A stretch of DNA of 54,577 nt from Opitutales bacterium (GCA_013215165.1 JABSRG010000016.1:1-54577), one strand, 5' to 3'. Numbered from the stretch's first letter, positions 17,621-28,021 are shown. The notes: generated from the sequence alone by a model not told the origin. Made by a program: numbers and translations.

Positions 17621-18649
17621 ATGGCTGTAACCATGGCAGAGATAGCGGAGCGTGCTGGTGTAGCTAAGGTAACCGTTTCTTTAGCCCTGCGGAATAGTCG
17701 TAAGGTGGCAACGGATACAAGGAAGCGTATCCGAGCTTTAGCTAAGGAGATGGGATATCGAAAAAATCCCGGGCATAGTGTGATCGCGAACAGGAGGTGG
17801 CGAGGTAATCGCAGGGCTGAAAGTCTATTGGTGGCGATATTATTCGAAAGTCGCGAAGCAGAGGGATACCAATGTAAAATAAGGGCCGAAGAGATCCGAG
17901 CGATTAAAGCTAGGGGGACAACCTTTGGGTATGAATTTGATATCTTTTATTTCTCAGACTATCCCAGTGCAAAGAGATTGGAAGAGGTGATGTTCCATCG
18001 AGGCGTCTGTGGGATTATCGTCGGTCTTTTTAAAAAAGATGCGAGGATCAAGGAAATGACATTTCAACATTTCCCAGGGGTGAGTCTATCGGCTGGATAT
18101 TTTATTCCTTCAATTCCTGTGGTCCGTAACCATATCAGCCAAAGTGTCAGTATTTCTTTCGAGGCCTGCTTACAAAAAGGCTATGAGAGACCGGGGTTTT
18201 TAATTCCTCATTTATCCTTAAGTGAATTACATCGAGCCTCAATGGGCATGGCATTATTGAGCCTTCGGTCTGAAGGCTTACCAAGTGGCTTACTTTATGA
18301 AAAACAACTCGAACCTGACATGGTTCGAAACTGGTATCAGGAATGGAGACCGGATGTAGTGATCGGCTTGAACAGCGGATTGAAAGATTTTTTGACAAGT
18401 ATCTCCCTACGTATTCCCCATGATTTGGGATATGTTACGATGAAAAAGCATAAAAATGATACTCTATTTGCGGGAGTGAAAGCTACGATAGAGGAGGTGG
18501 GAGAGGCTACGTTGAACCAACTCGATTTGCTTATTCGACAGAATCACTTTGGCCTGATGGCCAATCCTCCGCAGCTCTTGGTTACTCCTACGTGGAGTGA
18601 TGGTGAGTCCCTACCAGAGAAGCATTCGGAAAGGAATGACGTGAGTTAG
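17621..18649 (+). CDS. LacI-family transcriptional regulator
   Basis: A 342-residue regulator. The N-terminal LacI helix-turn-helix is clear: MAEIAERAGVAKVTVSLALR, then KRIRALAKEMGYRKNP with the hinge helix after it. The remainder (about 65-335) matches the periplasmic-binding-protein-like effector domain, although it is divergent and its ligand cannot be read. I use ATG 17621 because the first in-frame start (17615) is TTG; ATG 17633 is also possible. Such regulators in Opitutales typically control sugar utilisation or are associated with exported proteins. The operator-like palindrome immediately upstream suggests that it controls itself and the divergent PEP-CTERM gene. Confidence 0.85.
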   Translation: MAVTMAEIAERAGVAKVTVSLALRNSRKVATDTRKRIRALAKEMGYRKNPGHSVIANRRWRGNRRAESLLVAILFESREAEGYQCKIRAEEIRAIKARGTTFGYEFDIFYFSDYPSAKRLEEVMFHRGVCGIIVGLFKKDARIKEMTFQHFPGVSLSAGYFIPSIPVVRNHISQSVSISFEACLQKGYERPGFLIPHLSLSELHRASMGMALLSLRSEGLPSGLLYEKQLEPDMVRNWYQEWRPDVVIGLNSGLKDFLTSISLRIPHDLGYVTMKKHKNDTLFAGVKATIEEVGEATLNQLDLLIRQNHFGLMANPPQLLVTPTWSDGESLPEKHSERNDVS

Positions 18650-18766
18650 ACATACTGACATAGGATAACACGCAAAAGGTTCAGCATACCAAAGAATTAC
18701 CCGATGCACTCACCTCGGTATCGTAAGGCTTTCCCCCTTAGAAGAAGTACCGTATAAGTATCAACG

Positions 18767-19900
18767 TCATTTGCCCAGCCATCCGAGCCCCTTGGCATGC
18801 AAGCTCTGGATGTATAAACGATCCTCCGACTCGGTTACCGAGGTCGTTTCCGGGTATACGCCCGATGGATACTGCAAGTCTTTGAGAATGCGGCCGTCTT
18901 CGCCAAAGGCGATCACGTGGCCATATGGCTTGGGCAGGGGCCACAACACGCGCGGCAGACGAAACGTTATCGAACGCAACCAGGGCTTGTCGGCCATCCC
19001 GTCTACAAGCGAGCTACGCGGTTTCGTGAATCCCAGCCATATGCGTCCCTCCTTCCCGCGCATCAGGTTGTCAGGATAGCCGGGCAGGTTGTCGAGCAGC
19101 ACCTGCGCCTCCGCTGACGGTCCCTGTGAGATATTAATATCCGCGGCGCTAACAGCGATCTTCCAGACCCGATAACGTCCGGTCTCGGCGACGAAGAGCA
19201 CCTGCTCGTCTTCGGACAGCGCGACGCCGTTAGCGAACGATAGGCCACGCGCGACAACCCGCGTCGTGCCGTTTGCAGGATCGTGCTCAATTACGCGACC
19301 GGTCGCCGACTGCTCAAGGATGTCCAGAACGCTTGCATTAAAGGTTCCTCCAAAGTCCGCTGGGCTGAACCGCGTTGATGAGTCCGTGAAGTAAATGAGG
19401 CCATCGCGCGCGACCACCACCGAATTCGCATAACGGATCGGGTCCCCAGCGACGTTATCTACCAGGGCGCGCAGTTTACCGTTGGGCGCAATCGCTATCA
19501 GTCCTTTCATTGCGTCAGCGGCGATCAGGTCACCCGCAGCATCGAAGGCAAAGCCGAGCACCCGCCCGTCCGTTTCGGCGAAGATTTCCTGCATCGAACC
19601 GTCAGCATTCATACGCACTATCTTTCCGCTCGCTACAGCGGCGTAGAGTTTACCTTCAGGTCCGAATGCCACGTGTTCCGGTCCCTCCTCTGCTCCAAGA
19701 TCAATGATCTCTAAATCAACCAGATTTTGGTTCACCGCATGGTCGCCCGTATAGCTGGGTGCCACCGGCACGGGATAGCTAACAGGTCTTACAGGAACTG
19801 GCCAGACCAGCAGGCAGGTCACGAACGCCAACAGCACGAGACTAACGAACCAGAAGACTCGGTTGCGTATGAATGGTGTGATTTGATTGCCTATAGCCAC
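18767..19900 (-). CDS. SMP-30/strictosidine synthase-like exported lactonase-type protein
   Basis: A 377-residue protein with an N-terminal membrane anchor (about residues 15-35) starting from a GTG. The body is a six-bladed propeller of the strictosidine synthase/SMP-30/gluconolactonase group: GPEHVAFGPEGKLYAAVASGKI, LIYFTDSSTRFSPADF (the family's FTDSS), VARGLSFANGVALSEDEQ and LPGYPDNLMRGKEGRIWLG all align in order. Related bacterial proteins are hydrolases of lactones or of unknown substrates. This gene looks more GC-rich than its neighbours, which may indicate transfer. It stands alone, convergent with the LacI-type gene. Confidence 0.75.
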   Translation of the reverse strand: MAIGNQITPFIRNRVFWFVSLVLLAFVTCLLVWPVPVRPVSYPVPVAPSYTGDHAVNQNLVDLEIIDLGAEEGPEHVAFGPEGKLYAAVASGKIVRMNADGSMQEIFAETDGRVLGFAFDAAGDLIAADAMKGLIAIAPNGKLRALVDNVAGDPIRYANSVVVARDGLIYFTDSSTRFSPADFGGTFNASVLDILEQSATGRVIEHDPANGTTRVVARGLSFANGVALSEDEQVLFVAETGRYRVWKIAVSAADINISQGPSAEAQVLLDNLPGYPDNLMRGKEGRIWLGFTKPRSSLVDGMADKPWLRSITFRLPRVLWPLPKPYGHVIAFGEDGRILKDLQYPSGVYPETTSVTESEDRLYIQSLHAKGLGWLGK

Positions 19901-20016
19901 CCTCTTATCCGGTTTGTTTTTATAACTTTCAGCCTGGGATGCGTTTTTTTGACCACAAGGTTCTCATTATTTCTTGGTAATCGACAAAATATCCAGAACC
20001 GGCTCAACCGCCATCG

Positions 20017-23000
20017 TCAATCTCCCTCAACCACCAAAGTCCAGCCTTCGACGAACTGATCGCCGCCTTCCAGGCTGTTTGACCATATTCTTGAGCGATC
20101 TGAAAAATAGAGTCCCTCAGCACGTGGACTTAGCCGATAGCGGAGACGCCAATTCCCTGCTGGAAGGTTTGAAGCTCTGATAACCAAGCTATCTTCTCGA
20201 ATCTCCACTTCTGGAATCTGGGCCCGATCCACCTGTTGTCCCAGGGGTAAAAACTCTACAGTCCCAATCACATTAACTGCGCTCGGCAGCCGCTCTCTGA
20301 GAAAAAGAGTATCCATGGGCTCGATCACTTCGATCGTGAGAGACACATCGACTTGGTCTTCTAATCCGATTTCAACCGAGTTGTCTTCAACGGTTTCGGC
20401 AGACTCGACAAAGCCGGTCAACAAGGTCGCTTGTCTCTCGACATAGCGGAGCTGCCGCGCCGTTTTCATTGGATTAATCCAAGGTCCGTCCCACACCGCC
20501 CAAACAGCACGGGGTTTTTGATCACCCACGACTGACAGCGAAATCGATGTCGTAGCATCGCCCAATCGACGACCACTTAAGCCTCCGATCTGAACCACCC
20601 CATGCTCCAACTGCTTCCGCTCTAATGAATCATCGATGAGGATAACTCCGTCCACAGTAATCTGAAAATCGGCGCTAGCACTCGCTTCTACGACAACAGA
20701 CGAGAACAGCTTTTCGAGTGCGCCCCAAAAGAGTAAATTCTCGTTACCCAGTGTATCCGAATAGCGCAACTGAGGTGCTACGCCAGCATCGCTGAGGAAC
20801 ATTCTAGCGATATTTTGTTGTGACGGAGTAAGGACACTAAATTGAGGTGCGATTGCGGTTAGGCCCTTTCGAGACGCAAGTTGGTTCCAGAAATCACGGT
20901 CCTCGGTCAACCCATACCGTTTTGCCACGTCTGACAGGCATAAGATAGAAAGGCGTGATAGGCGCGCACGCATGCGCCACAGGCTCTGATAAGCTTGAAC
21001 TTCCTTACGGCTCGGCGGATTCCCTGCGACCCCATCGTATCGAGACGATAATACGAATAGTATCCAGGCTCTGTCGTCGGGAAACAAAGCTACATCCTGG
21101 GCCCTATCGACCAAGTAGGCATTCAAGGCATGGTAATGCTCATCAGAACGCCCAAGTGCAGTCCAGATCAGGGCAGTCAATACACTAACCGACAGATTTG
21201 TCCGTTCATGCGCGACGAGGCTCATACCGCCCTCTACCGATAAAAACTGCTGCCAGCGATCGCCCAGGTAATCGGTCCCGCGTTGATCAATCACCTGGTC
21301 GCGTAGTAGATCCAAGACAGTGCCATCTTCACTGGGTAGTGATCGTGTTACGACGACGCGCATCAAACTCCAAATATTCGGTGCACTCAGTAGATGACTC
21401 AAGGGCCCGGGCACTCCCCCTCTATCCAATTGCCAGATTCCATTTCCTACGTCCTGCATGACCTGGAAACTACTCGATCGTGCCCGTCGCGGATGAATGC
21501 TCACCATCTGACTCGCAGCACGCCGCCCTCCTTCAATGTATACCTGAATTTGTCCCATCTTCATCGAACGAAAACTAGGGACAGCGATGTCCAGAGACAC
21601 CCTGCCTGCCTCCACTTCGTCAGGAGAGATTACTTTTCGTGCTAACTCCCTACCATCCGCTTCAAAAACCACATTTAATGTCTGCCCTTCATCCAAATCC
21701 CCTACATCTATTCGAGCCGAAAACGCATCCCCCCCACGCACGAAATTTGGTGCCCCAATATCAATCTTTGCGGGTTCTTTGATGGTTATGAGGGATGGTT
21801 CATCGCGATTACTTTCAAGAAAACTCAAAGCATACTGACCGGTTGAAAGTACCGGCACCTGTCGTTGATTCCCTGAGACAAACACTCCATTTTCCGAGAC
21901 GCCGAGAGGATAGCTTATCCGCTCATTTTGACGGGAATTAGGGGTCGACAACTCAGGTTCCAAAGCATCGCTAACATCGGTTCGAGCGACATAATATGGA
22001 GTCCGCCCAAAAGAAGTAGACCAGCGGCTGGACTCATCAGGACTGCTCTTCCTGCTCTCCCTCAACACATCGCGCCACATTGGGGAAATAGATAGCCATC
22101 CGGTTGCCCCATCCATACCCGTGAGAACATCGCCGGTCTCGAACTGCCCTAAATCTGCGGGACTCAAGTCAAGCTTTCCCGTTGTCTCCAAACTCTCAAA
22201 TGGAAGCACCTCGCGTTTAAACTCCGTACCATCGAGATAACCTATTTCAATCGATCGCGCCTCATCCCAAACTTCTACAAATCGATCACGAGTAACACGC
22301 ACCACTCCACGATCGACAGCAAAGGGTCGCATTTCGTGAGCATCATCCTCTCCCTCCAGCTTGATCCAAACCTGTTCGATATTCTCTGGAAGGAGCAGTA
22401 TCCCCGCGTTTCGACCAAGAGCGGGAGCCGACGATGGTCCAATCCAGGAAATAGCCTCATTCGACCAACCGAATGACACCCATTGGTCGGGGTCGAAACA
22501 GTAGACGGAAACCATCTGCGAGACTGGATTACCAGCGTCATCAATGTCCGTCCATGTCACTTCATAGAGCCCTGGATCCTCGATTGCTACTGTATGCATT
22601 ACAGGGGCTTTTCCTATAACAAAACGTTGAGAAAACACTACTTCCCTTCGATAGCGTGAATCAACGAGTCGATACGCATCATCCTCACTCGATAACCAAC
22701 CAGAAAAAATACCTCCTTTACGGCGGTCTTTTCGATATTGCTCCCCAGTCAGCTGGCGCCCTTTTCCGTCCAACCAGACCTCTTCTAAACGCTTACGTTC
22801 TACGCGAAGGCGCCCGCGCGACCGAACTTCTGGACCTAGTGGGCTCTTCGCAGACACTTCTATAGAAATCGACTGACCGGCTAAAACTAATCGCTGGTCG
22901 ACACGCAACTGTGGTTCGTACAGAGCGGGATTTGATACAAAGGCCAACCAACCGGCAGACACCGCACCCGACTCAGGGGATACATAAATACAATCCACCC

Positions 23001-25221
23001 AATACTGGGCCAATCCGACATCATTGCCTGCCTCCCCAATGACTGGGATCAATACGCGCGATTCTCCCAAAGCATCTGTCTCTCCTTCAAAAGCATTCAC
23101 AAAGCGCCATCCACCCGTCATGGGTTGATCTCCCAACAAAGCCTCAGGCCCCATAGGAAACCATCCGGAGACTGCCTGTTCACGGTCGCCAAGTGGCTTG
23201 CGATAGACGCGGGCTGAAACCGGGACGGATGATAGAGTCACTCCTGATTCATCGGTTACTCTCATTAAGGCTCCTACGGTCACACCAGGTCGGAAAATCC
23301 ATTGCAACGGTTTGTTATGATCTGCGCTCTCCATCGTAACCTCCGCAGATATTTGTGGCATAACCACGCGTTGAAACAACCAGTGATCTCCAATGATCTC
23401 ATCACCATACACGTCGATAAACTCTATCCTGTAGTCCCCGGCTTCTAGTGCAGTTTCAAAGACTACATCAATCACACCGCTAGCAGGAATACTCTCTGTC
23501 AAGACGCCGCCTGCCACGCGTTGACCCATCTCATCTGTGATGGTGTAAGCGATCGGTAGTTGGGCAGACAGATCATTGCTCAAAGCAGCGTCGAAGAAAA
23601 TTCTGATAGAACGCTCATCATCGATGAATAGCCGCTCCGCCACGACACTCACTTCCCACTCAGGCAGCGAGATCGAGCGCTCTGCAACCCTGCTCTCCGC
23701 AATTGCCCAACGGTCTTCGTGATGTACCAGAGTGAGTGCGCGCGTCACATGTCCAGGGGGAAACCTGCTTGCTATGGAATCGAGATCTTTCACGGCGCGC
23801 GTCTGTAACTGCCAGTCCGATGTATTCGTCGCATCCCAGCGACCATACATCCATTCCTCAACAACGAGATCTTCTCTAAACACCTCATTTTCTGCCGTAT
23901 CGAGCACCGATAACTGCTGGCCCGAGAAATCGAACACAGACACAATAGCCAGGTCAGCAACTTGGATCAGTTGCCTCTTCGTAGATCCACCTTCCGTGAC
24001 AACTTCGACGAGATAGAAACCTCGCTGGGCAGCTTGAGGTAGAACGATGTCTCTTTCCTCAAGTCGGAACGGATTGTCGTCCAAATCGCGCACGATCTCC
24101 AGCTCAAGCAGACTATCCAAGGCCTCGATCGACACGGCATCCACCCAGGTTGCCTCGCGGGGGAGCCCTCGGAAATCAAAACTGGCAGCAGTGGGTATAC
24201 GGTAGAGACGTAACACCGCCGCACCTACATTTCTCCACGATAAAGCAATCTCTACCTCCCCTCCCGGCAAAAATACATGGGGCACCTTCAGCTCGACGAC
24301 AGGGCGTAGTAAGGCACTCAATCTGCCAGCAATTTCTCGCTGCATCGATAGATCTAATACTTCGCTCTTCTGTAGGGCCTCATACAATACAACGGCGGCG
24401 GCCTGATCTGGATTTGCCTGTAATTCGCCGTCAGCAGAGAGCGTTGGTGTCCCCATATCCTCGAGCCAGCGCGCAAGGAAGAAATTCGCATCTGCTGACC
24501 ATGTTGCCTGACCTGCAATGTTGAGTGCGGTCTCATAATTTTCCCTTACGCGGAGAATCTCAGCGATGGTTGCATCTGTATCATGATGCGCATAGAGCGC
24601 CTGGTAGAAAATGGCTAGTCCACGATAATCCTCCGATTCCGCAAGGCGTACAAACTGATCGATACGCTCCGAGCCCATCGTCTTCACCAGTAATACAGGA
24701 TCTAGGACTAAACCTGGAAACGGCTCTACAAGCGCGCGAGACATGAGCGCGCAGAATCGCGCCCGCGCCCACTCGATATCTGTTGAGCTACCTAAGATCT
24801 CGAACGCACGTTCCCATGCCTGCCACGTGAGTGAATAATCAGCGTCGAGGCCCGAAAGTAAACGCCCGTCGCCTACAGCAATCCACCCATCAATCTCGAG
24901 ATCGCGATCGATAAACCCCTCTGTTTGCTCGGAATTGAGAGAATCGATCAGTCTTTGCTCGGCACGGGAAATGGAATCGAGATCTGGATCGAGTGCCAGT
25001 CGCGTCAGGGCATCGAGCTCACGAATACGCGTTTCGACTTCGAAATTCACTAGATCACGGCTCCCGACCCCTACTGAAATCGGCTCCGCCTCAACGGGCG
25101 CTAAAAGAAGCGGATCCGTTGCCTCAACCGGCTGGCCCAAGCTCACAGAACCTCTGACCCACAGGGCACATACGATGGCCAGACAGAGTCGATTGATTAT
25201 CTGTGAAGATGTTAAAGTCAT
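20017..25221 (-). CDS. large alpha-2-macroglobulin-like exported protein without thioester motif
   Basis: At 1734 residues this is the largest gene. It has an N-terminal signal (about 8-30) and then a helical region (about 50-300). A series of beta-sandwich segments follows that resembles MG domains: GFYLVEVV, SFDFRGLP and the region AGQSISIEVSAKSPLGPEVR as in MG2 domains. The C-terminal third has the helical region of the thioester/TED type and a bait-adjacent stretch. The thioester motif CxEQ is not visible, and the usual PbpC partner is not adjacent, so it differs from YfhM. Bacterial A2Ms trap proteases in the periplasm; a non-thioester member may act by a different mechanism. The call is by general resemblance. 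Confidence 0.6.
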   Translation of the reverse strand: MTLTSSQIINRLCLAIVCALWVRGSVSLGQPVEATDPLLLAPVEAEPISVGVGSRDLVNFEVETRIRELDALTRLALDPDLDSISRAEQRLIDSLNSEQTEGFIDRDLEIDGWIAVGDGRLLSGLDADYSLTWQAWERAFEILGSSTDIEWARARFCALMSRALVEPFPGLVLDPVLLVKTMGSERIDQFVRLAESEDYRGLAIFYQALYAHHDTDATIAEILRVRENYETALNIAGQATWSADANFFLARWLEDMGTPTLSADGELQANPDQAAAVVLYEALQKSEVLDLSMQREIAGRLSALLRPVVELKVPHVFLPGGEVEIALSWRNVGAAVLRLYRIPTAASFDFRGLPREATWVDAVSIEALDSLLELEIVRDLDDNPFRLEERDIVLPQAAQRGFYLVEVVTEGGSTKRQLIQVADLAIVSVFDFSGQQLSVLDTAENEVFREDLVVEEWMYGRWDATNTSDWQLQTRAVKDLDSIASRFPPGHVTRALTLVHHEDRWAIAESRVAERSISLPEWEVSVVAERLFIDDERSIRIFFDAALSNDLSAQLPIAYTITDEMGQRVAGGVLTESIPASGVIDVVFETALEAGDYRIEFIDVYGDEIIGDHWLFQRVVMPQISAEVTMESADHNKPLQWIFRPGVTVGALMRVTDESGVTLSSVPVSARVYRKPLGDREQAVSGWFPMGPEALLGDQPMTGGWRFVNAFEGETDALGESRVLIPVIGEAGNDVGLAQYWVDCIYVSPESGAVSAGWLAFVSNPALYEPQLRVDQRLVLAGQSISIEVSAKSPLGPEVRSRGRLRVERKRLEEVWLDGKGRQLTGEQYRKDRRKGGIFSGWLSSEDDAYRLVDSRYRREVVFSQRFVIGKAPVMHTVAIEDPGLYEVTWTDIDDAGNPVSQMVSVYCFDPDQWVSFGWSNEAISWIGPSSAPALGRNAGILLLPENIEQVWIKLEGEDDAHEMRPFAVDRGVVRVTRDRFVEVWDEARSIEIGYLDGTEFKREVLPFESLETTGKLDLSPADLGQFETGDVLTGMDGATGWLSISPMWRDVLRESRKSSPDESSRWSTSFGRTPYYVARTDVSDALEPELSTPNSRQNERISYPLGVSENGVFVSGNQRQVPVLSTGQYALSFLESNRDEPSLITIKEPAKIDIGAPNFVRGGDAFSARIDVGDLDEGQTLNVVFEADGRELARKVISPDEVEAGRVSLDIAVPSFRSMKMGQIQVYIEGGRRAASQMVSIHPRRARSSSFQVMQDVGNGIWQLDRGGVPGPLSHLLSAPNIWSLMRVVVTRSLPSEDGTVLDLLRDQVIDQRGTDYLGDRWQQFLSVEGGMSLVAHERTNLSVSVLTALIWTALGRSDEHYHALNAYLVDRAQDVALFPDDRAWILFVLSSRYDGVAGNPPSRKEVQAYQSLWRMRARLSRLSILCLSDVAKRYGLTEDRDFWNQLASRKGLTAIAPQFSVLTPSQQNIARMFLSDAGVAPQLRYSDTLGNENLLFWGALEKLFSSVVVEASASADFQITVDGVILIDDSLERKQLEHGVVQIGGLSGRRLGDATTSISLSVVGDQKPRAVWAVWDGPWINPMKTARQLRYVERQATLLTGFVESAETVEDNSVEIGLEDQVDVSLTIEVIEPMDTLFLRERLPSAVNVIGTVEFLPLGQQVDRAQIPEVEIREDSLVIRASNLPAGNWRLRYRLSPRAEGLYFSDRSRIWSNSLEGGDQFVEGWTLVVEGD

Positions 25222-25341
25222 TTCACGCTCCTAATTGGTTGTAGCAAGAGGTCAAAAGTTTCCCCATTCCGAGACCCACTACGGCACATTCCTGTTCGAA
25301 AAAAACTTCTGTCGCGTTCAAAGAGTCCACAGACTGAGCAC

Positions 25342-25671
25342 ATGGAGAAACCAGAAATAGCTCTGATTGGCGATGTGTTAGCCGTTAAGTTTGCGGAAGG
25401 CACGGAATGTTTTTTCGAGGCGCCTTTTCTGCGGGAACATTCACCGAGTGCCGAGCTACGTGGCGAGTCTGACTTATTTGGCAATGTGCATGGCGGCACC
25501 CCCGGCGCACGCTTTCCTGACGCTAAATTCGTAAATTTTCAGTGGATTGGAGGCTATGCTATCCGAATTTTTTTCGCGGATGGGCACGCATCGGGGATCT
25601 ACTCGTTCGCTTACCTCTTAGAGCTGGCCGCGCGTCTCGCCTCGCACGGCCCCGAGGCTCCTGGGGAATAA
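25342..25671 (+). CDS. DUF971 domain-containing protein
   Basis: A 109-residue protein matching DUF971, the N-terminal domain of gamma-butyrobetaine hydroxylases that also occurs alone. It shows GDVLAVKFAEGTECFFEAPFLR at the start and the hallmark GGYAIRIFFADGHASGIYSFAYLLEL at about 73-98, where D-G-H-x-S-G-I-Y-S is the conserved core. Stand-alone bacterial copies often sit near iron-sulfur or metal-related genes, and some carry a metal site. Here it is divergent from the macroglobulin-like gene and precedes the iron-sulfur flavoprotein fusion by 70 bp, which may reflect an Fe-S link. Confidence 0.85.
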   Translation: MEKPEIALIGDVLAVKFAEGTECFFEAPFLREHSPSAELRGESDLFGNVHGGTPGARFPDAKFVNFQWIGGYAIRIFFADGHASGIYSFAYLLELAARLASHGPEAPGE

Positions 25672-25741
25672 GATTTATGAAACAAGCTCCATTAAGCGTC
25701 GGCTCATCACACCGTTCCCTTAATTTACAAAACTACCACTC

Positions 25742-28021
25742 ATGATCTTGTCTGCCCTCTCTCGCTACACGCATTGGCTTCATGGCCAATGGCCCTCCGG
25801 AATACCTGAAAAGGGACCAGAGGTTGCAGAAGATGGCAGCACTCGATTAAAGGGTGTACGGGTCGTCGGTGATTTGACGGGCGTGCCCCTGTTAAAGTTT
25901 TCAGCGGATACCGGCGCTAAGGCGATCCGGTCTTTTCTCTCGGAAAACGATTTTGAGAAAAACAGCCAAAAGACGGATGTGGATGTGGCCATTATCGGGG
26001 CCGGAGTCTCAGGCATCTCGGCAGCGATCGAGGCTCACCAAGCCGGCTTGAACTATGTGGTTTTAGAGTCGCAGAGTGCTTTCTCGACCATTCGCAATTT
26101 CCCAAAAGCGAAGCCTATCTACACCTACCCCACCGAAATGGTGCCCGAGGGCCAGATGCGCTTCGAATCCAACGTCAAAGAGGCCCTCATCGAAGAGCTC
26201 GAAGAGCAACGAGTGCGTTTCGGCATCCAGACCGAACAAGCACAAGTCGATCATATTGAAGAGGGGTCAAGCGCCCTATCCGTTCATTTCAGCGACAACC
26301 GTCAGCCCCTGACAGCTCAACGCATTGTCGTCGCGATCGGACGCACGGGTAACTTCAGAAAACTCAATGTGCCCGGAGAGGAGCTCGACAAGGTAAGCAA
26401 CCGCCTAATCGACGCCCAGGATTATACCGGAAAAAGGGTCATCGTCGTGGGTGGCGGCGACTCCGCACTAGAGGCTGCTATTTCCTTAGCCGAAGCAGGA
26501 GCAGACGTGTCACTGAGCTATCGTAAAGCAGATTTTCAGCGCCCGAAACCGGATAACATCGAGCGCATCCAGACTTTAGCGAGTGAACGACGCTTGAAGC
26601 TATTTATGGGATCGCAACTGGAGAGAATCGAAGAACAGCGCGTTTTTCTCAAGCAAGGCGATCAGAGCGTGTCACTGGAGAATGATAATGTCCTCGCCCT
26701 CATCGGTCGTGAACCGCCACTCGAGTTTTTCCGTCGATCCCGCATCCCCATAGCTGGAGAGCGCACGGCTAAGTTTTGGATCACAGCAGCGCTCTCTGTC
26801 CTTTTTTTCACGCTGATGTATCACTGGACCAAGGGGCTGTGGAATCCTGGATACCTGAATCCCAGTGGACTGGCCTATACCCTGACTTCTCTGGGGGGAT
26901 GGCTGCACAGTCAAACGGAGAGCCCGCTGCATTTTCTCCATCACCTGAAAGTGGCCCTGAGTCAGCCTGGGTTCTATTATTCAGCAGCCTATTCTGGTCT
27001 CGTGACGGCATTTGGTATTCGGCGTATTTTAACGCGTAAAACACCCTATATCACCCTGCAGACCACGAGTCTTATATTGATACAGGTCATACCGTTATTC
27101 TTCATTCCATGGCTGCTCTTACCCTGGTCTGGAGCACATGGCTGGTGGACGAGTGGAGGGATTGGACAATGGTTGGGCGATAGCTTTTGGCCCAATGGTG
27201 AATACTGGCGCGCATTCGGCCTCGTCCTCGCATGGCCCCTTTTCGTCTATAACTGGTTCACTGCTGAACCCATCTGGGGCTGGCTCATCCTTGGGTTTAT
27301 CCAAACCTTTGTTATCATCCCGTTCATTGTGTTGAAATGGGGTAAAGGTGCCTACTGTGGCTGGATCTGTAGCTGCGGCGCTTTAGCTGAAACAGTCGGC
27401 GATCGCCACCGCCATAAAATGCCTCACGGTCCGTTTTGGAATAAATTCAATATGCTCGGCCAAGCCATCTTGGCCTTTGCCCTCATCACATTGTTATTCC
27501 GAATACTCGGCTGGATCTTCCCGGGCAGCCTCTTTAACGCAGGATTCAAATGGCTATTCGAGTCCACCCCGCTGCTGAACTATAAGTATTTCGTGGATCT
27601 CTGGTTGGCCGGGGTTCTCGGAGTAGCGTTCTATTTCCATTTCTCCGGACGAATCTGGTGCCGCTTTGCTTGTCCGCTGGCAGCATTAATGCATATCTAT
27701 GCAAAGTTCACTAAGTTTCGCATTTTTGCCGACAAAAAGAAATGCATCTCTTGCAATGCCTGCACCACGGTCTGCCATCAGGGGATCGATGTGATGAATT
27801 TCGCCAATAAAGGCGAAGGCATGAAGGACCCAGAGTGCGTCCGCTGTTCGGCCTGTGTCACCGTCTGTCCTACAGGAACACTCAACTTCGGCAGTTATGA
27901 TTCTTCAGGTAAGCCAAAACTTGAAAGGCTTTGGGCCTCTCCCGTGCAGATGCGTGAGGCCGCAGTAGAAAAAACGCCTATAGACGCCTACATGGAAGCA
28001 GCAGCAAAGCGGGTAAAATGA
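25742..28021 (+). CDS. FAD/NAD(P)-dependent oxidoreductase fused to a membrane 4Fe-4S polyferredoxin
   Basis: A 759-residue membrane oxidoreductase. Residues 1-70 contain GVRVVGDLTG (GDLTG at 43-47), the motif that normally ends the FAD domain of thioredoxin-reductase-like enzymes. Then come the FAD-binding GAGVSG (86-91) and the NAD(P)-binding VVGGGDSALEAA (about 236). No CxxC redox pair is present. After LIGREPPLEFF the chain enters about six membrane helices with the NapH/NosR-type YCGWICSCG and CRFACPLAAL, ending in two ferredoxin sites, CISCNACTTVC and CVRCSACVTVCPTG. It probably moves electrons between NAD(P)H and a membrane Fe-S relay. The partner is unknown. It follows the DUF971 gene. 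Confidence 0.8.
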   Translation: MILSALSRYTHWLHGQWPSGIPEKGPEVAEDGSTRLKGVRVVGDLTGVPLLKFSADTGAKAIRSFLSENDFEKNSQKTDVDVAIIGAGVSGISAAIEAHQAGLNYVVLESQSAFSTIRNFPKAKPIYTYPTEMVPEGQMRFESNVKEALIEELEEQRVRFGIQTEQAQVDHIEEGSSALSVHFSDNRQPLTAQRIVVAIGRTGNFRKLNVPGEELDKVSNRLIDAQDYTGKRVIVVGGGDSALEAAISLAEAGADVSLSYRKADFQRPKPDNIERIQTLASERRLKLFMGSQLERIEEQRVFLKQGDQSVSLENDNVLALIGREPPLEFFRRSRIPIAGERTAKFWITAALSVLFFTLMYHWTKGLWNPGYLNPSGLAYTLTSLGGWLHSQTESPLHFLHHLKVALSQPGFYYSAAYSGLVTAFGIRRILTRKTPYITLQTTSLILIQVIPLFFIPWLLLPWSGAHGWWTSGGIGQWLGDSFWPNGEYWRAFGLVLAWPLFVYNWFTAEPIWGWLILGFIQTFVIIPFIVLKWGKGAYCGWICSCGALAETVGDRHRHKMPHGPFWNKFNMLGQAILAFALITLLFRILGWIFPGSLFNAGFKWLFESTPLLNYKYFVDLWLAGVLGVAFYFHFSGRIWCRFACPLAALMHIYAKFTKFRIFADKKKCISCNACTTVCHQGIDVMNFANKGEGMKDPECVRCSACVTVCPTGTLNFGSYDSSGKPKLERLWASPVQMREAAVEKTPIDAYMEAAAKRVK

